Position numbers and translations under genes: made by a program. A DNA stretch of 7,883 nucleotides from Candidatus Bathyarchaeum sp. (GTDB lineage: Archaea > Thermoproteota > Bathyarchaeia > Bathyarchaeales > Bathyarchaeaceae): assembly GCA_003096255.1 (NCBI GenBank), contig PIXS01000198.1:1-7883 (forward strand), given 5' to 3'. Positions 5,979 to 7,883 of this stretch are shown here, piece after piece. Each line of letters starts with the position of its first letter. The stretch's first letter is position 1. The notes below the pieces were generated by a model, which did not search any database, was not told the DNA's origin, and saw only the letters and a list, made by a program, of their open reading frames with translations.

Positions 5979-7298
5979 CCTGGGTATGGGTTGGGCGACA
6001 TTGATTTCTCCTGTGTCAGCCCATAATCCTACTCCAATACTTCTAACCTGTTCAGGGTATTCTCTATCCAGAGGGATAGTAACGAACCAATAAGGTATCA
6101 ACGTTAGAGGCTCTTCTCTTACATGGGGCCATAATTCGGCTGTCGCTTTATCTTCCTCTAAAAGGAAATCGCTTATTGTTTGACCGTTTGCTGTCCATGT
6201 GAAGTTCTGCGCATATTCCAATGCAATATCTATGGCTTCTTCCTTTGACAGGTTGACTTGTGTGCTGCCTATATTGAAAAGAAGCCAGCCGTCACTGAGG
6301 GACTCCAAAAAGCCATATTCGTCAAAGCTTAAGACTACGCTTTTTGCTTGATAGTCAATGTTATTGGATGTGTAAAAGAACTCGATTTTAGGTTCACTTT
6401 CCCCACTTCGGACAAGCTTAATGTTACCCGATGTTTTCACAAAATTTCCATCGGTTTCAATTGTGTCCAGCATGCTTATCATTGGTCCCAAATATGAAGC
6501 TCCAGAATACTGCTGATACCTTTCAAGAATGTCCTTAGCTGCATCAACAGTTCGGGTAGGCAGTAGCTCAGAGTAGTAGGGTGTACCTTCATTCACTTTC
6601 AAGGAGTAGCTGGAAAGACTGGCATTTCTGAATCTAAAAGTTACATCGACCTTGCTGCTATCATAGGCAAGGGCCCACTTCGTAATCTCCTCGACGATGC
6701 CGCCCAAATCATCGCGGTACTCCACAGTGGCACTCTCTATAGTTGATACATATTTCGTTAAATCGAGATAAACTACATCTCTCAGAAAGGCAACTGCTGT
6801 AGTTGGGGAGGTACCCCAAGACATCAGCCGCTGATTCTCAATTGATAACTGTTCTTTGTCTGCTTCAAGCTGCGCAACAACTTCGGACAGTTGTTTATAG
6901 TCTGAAGAAAGCTGATTAAGCGAAACGTATTGGGTAACGGATATAGCCGAGGAAACAAGGATGCCAACCATCAAAACTGCAAAAATGGCTTTCCAGGTTA
7001 GGGGCATCTTTATGCGCCGTTGCTGGGCTTCTGGGGGCTCTTCTACGCCCCTCATTGTACAAACAGCCGCGTCTCCGAGGGGGGAGAGCTTGTATCTTCC
7101 GTCATCCAGTTTTGTTAAGAGTTCTCCGAGGTTTTCAAGGTGATAGGTCAGATGGGAGCTGGAGATTCCAAGGGTCTCTAGGATTGTTGAGAAGTTTCTT
7201 GGCTTCTCTGCGAGCAGCCTGAGGATTTTTCGGCGGGCGGGATGACTTAAAGACGAAAACATAAGTGAATAGGGCTCTTCCTCTTTCGAATTGGGCAA
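5976..7298 (-). CDS. Membrane-tethered winged-helix transcriptional regulator with external domain
   Basis: A one-component regulator by architecture. Counting from the TTG at 7298 (440 residues), a winged helix spans about 11-80, with MFSSLSHPARRKILRLL, SSSHLTYHLENLG as recognition helix and a wing ending YKLSPLGDAA. A transmembrane helix follows (about 102-124, IFAVLMVGILVSSAISV), then a coiled coil (about 128-159, SDYKQLSEVVAQLEADKEQL) and a long external domain with sequons at N225, N349 and N365. The last ~90 residues (LSKEEAIDIALEYAQ ... IPYWFVTIPLD ... GLWADTGEI) recall PepSY-like domains, tentatively. The N-terminus should be cytoplasmic and the coiled coil and C-terminal part outside. 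The TTG at 7298 is preferred because GGTGG lies 7 bases upstream. Alternatives are a TTG at 7355 without a ribosome-binding site and an ATG at 7262 that cuts close to the domain. Signal and targets are unknown. Confidence 0.88.
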   Translation of the reverse strand: MPNSKEEEPYSLMFSSLSHPARRKILRLLAEKPRNFSTILETLGISSSHLTYHLENLGELLTKLDDGRYKLSPLGDAAVCTMRGVEEPPEAQQRRIKMPLTWKAIFAVLMVGILVSSAISVTQYVSLNQLSSDYKQLSEVVAQLEADKEQLSIENQRLMSWGTSPTTAVAFLRDVVYLDLTKYVSTIESATVEYRDDLGGIVEEITKWALAYDSSKVDVTFRFRNASLSSYSLKVNEGTPYYSELLPTRTVDAAKDILERYQQYSGASYLGPMISMLDTIETDGNFVKTSGNIKLVRSGESEPKIEFFYTSNNIDYQAKSVVLSFDEYGFLESLSDGWLLFNIGSTQVNLSKEEAIDIALEYAQNFTWTANGQTISDFLLEEDKATAELWPHVREEPLTLIPYWFVTIPLDREYPEQVRSIGVGLWADTGEINVAQPIPR

Positions 7299-7439
7299 GG
7301 GGTAACCACCAAACCAATAATGTATATGCAAGAACAGAAAAGGTTTGTTACTCAAGAAAATTTGACTAGAGAATTGTCTGTTAGGTCAAGGTTTCTTGAC
7401 AAAAACGTTTTTCATAATAATTGTTTGAAGGGCGTACTG

Positions 7440-7883
7440 GTGAAGCAAGTGAGGAACAGAAAGTCAGTTTTCATTCTGTTGATGATTTTTTGTTCTGTTT
7501 GGGTAGGAGTTTTGAATACTGGGACAGCTAAATCAGAGGATACAACAGATTCAGGTTTTGTTCTTTCTCAGATTGAATACACGAATGTGACAGCTCATAC
7601 TGGAAACATCGTTCTTGACGGCAATGATGTGATGCTCATTAAGGACGCAAAGTTCGAGTTGAACGGAAGTTTGCTGATGAAGGGCGATTCAACTTTGATT
7701 CTTGACAATGCTGAATTGTATCCAGCTTTTGGTCGATGGCAGGAATCATACGAGTTGCATGACAACGCAAAACTAGTAATGAAAAGAGGCTCATCAATCG
7801 GCAGCGGGATTTTTAATTTCAGACTTTACGACACTTCACTGTTGGATGTCACCAACTCGAAGGTAGAGAAATCGGTAGAGGGA
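7440..7883 (+). CDS. Secreted protein with beta-helix-like repeats (5' part, runs off the right edge)
   Basis: An open frame of 148 codons without a stop, cut by the window end. From the GTG at 7440 (GAAGG 8 bases upstream) it begins MKQVRNRKSVFILLMIFC, a good signal peptide: basic start, hydrophobic core to about residue 25, likely cleavage near GTAKS. A GTG at 7449 with GGTGA upstream is an alternative start. The mature part has short alternating strands with evenly spaced turns (NIVLDGNDVMLIKDAKFEL, GSLLMKGDSTLILDNAEL, DNAKLVMKRGSSIG, DTSLLDVTNSKVE), the look of a right-handed parallel beta-helix as in many secreted surface or carbohydrate-active proteins. One sequon is visible (NVT near residue 51). 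It is transcribed away from the membrane-tethered regulator, so regulation by that neighbour is possible. Its full function cannot be read from this fragment. Confidence 0.8.
   Translation, partial: MKQVRNRKSVFILLMIFCSVWVGVLNTGTAKSEDTTDSGFVLSQIEYTNVTAHTGNIVLDGNDVMLIKDAKFELNGSLLMKGDSTLILDNAELYPAFGRWQESYELHDNAKLVMKRGSSIGSGIFNFRLYDTSLLDVTNSKVEKSVEG

Noticed and set aside
7299..7355. N-terminal extension of the membrane regulator starting at TTG 7355
   Set aside because: No ribosome-binding site, hydrophobic and aromatic residues unlike the start of a winged-helix domain; the TTG at 7298 has GGTGG at good spacing. Not fully excluded.

Overview
The window looks archaeal. Several transcriptional regulators carry ArsR-like winged-helix domains of archaeal type. 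Secreted or membrane proteins have N-terminal signal peptides, NxS/T sequons and a single C-terminal or N-terminal anchor. Genes use GGTG/GAGG-type Shine-Dalgarno sites, TTG/GTG starts are plausible, and AT-rich TATA-like elements lie upstream. An uncultivated TACK-type lineage such as Bathyarchaeia fits the protein style, but this is an impression and no marker gene is present.

Left half (20-4989, all minus strand): deoxynucleotide synthesis. Read in the direction of transcription there is (1) a 741-residue protein joining a winged helix, an ATP-cone and a class III ribonucleotide reductase (NrdD)-like body. Then, after a gap of 242 bases, comes (2) a small glutaredoxin/NrdH-like protein with a CTRC active site, whose stop codon directly abuts the start of (3) a complete class III NrdD with ATP-cone, Cys-rich active-site loop, C-terminal zinc site and glycyl-radical motif. 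Genes 2 and 3 form a tightly coupled operon: the redoxin is a plausible reductant for the reductase. No activase gene (nrdG) is visible; it could lie beyond the left edge or elsewhere.

The main point of interest is protein 1. It keeps the fold and the four zinc cysteines of NrdD but stops two residues before the position of the radical glycine, and by eye it lacks the active-site cysteines. Together with its DNA-binding domain this suggests a catalytically dead reductase that became a nucleotide-sensing transcription factor, possibly controlling the adjacent redoxin-nrdD operon. A near-identical 14-base element (TACAGAWTTTTATA on the minus strand) upstream of both its own gene and the redoxin gene fits that idea. 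All of this is inference from sequence.

Right half (5219-7883): envelope genes. A secreted, C-terminally anchored protein (plus strand) converges, with a 10-base gap containing overlapping hairpins, on a membrane-tethered winged-helix regulator (minus strand). Divergent from the regulator, a secreted protein with beta-helix-like repeats starts near 7440 and runs off the right edge. The regulator combines a cytoplasmic DNA-binding domain, one transmembrane helix, a coiled coil and an external sensor-like domain. There is no stretch longer than 300 bases without a gene.
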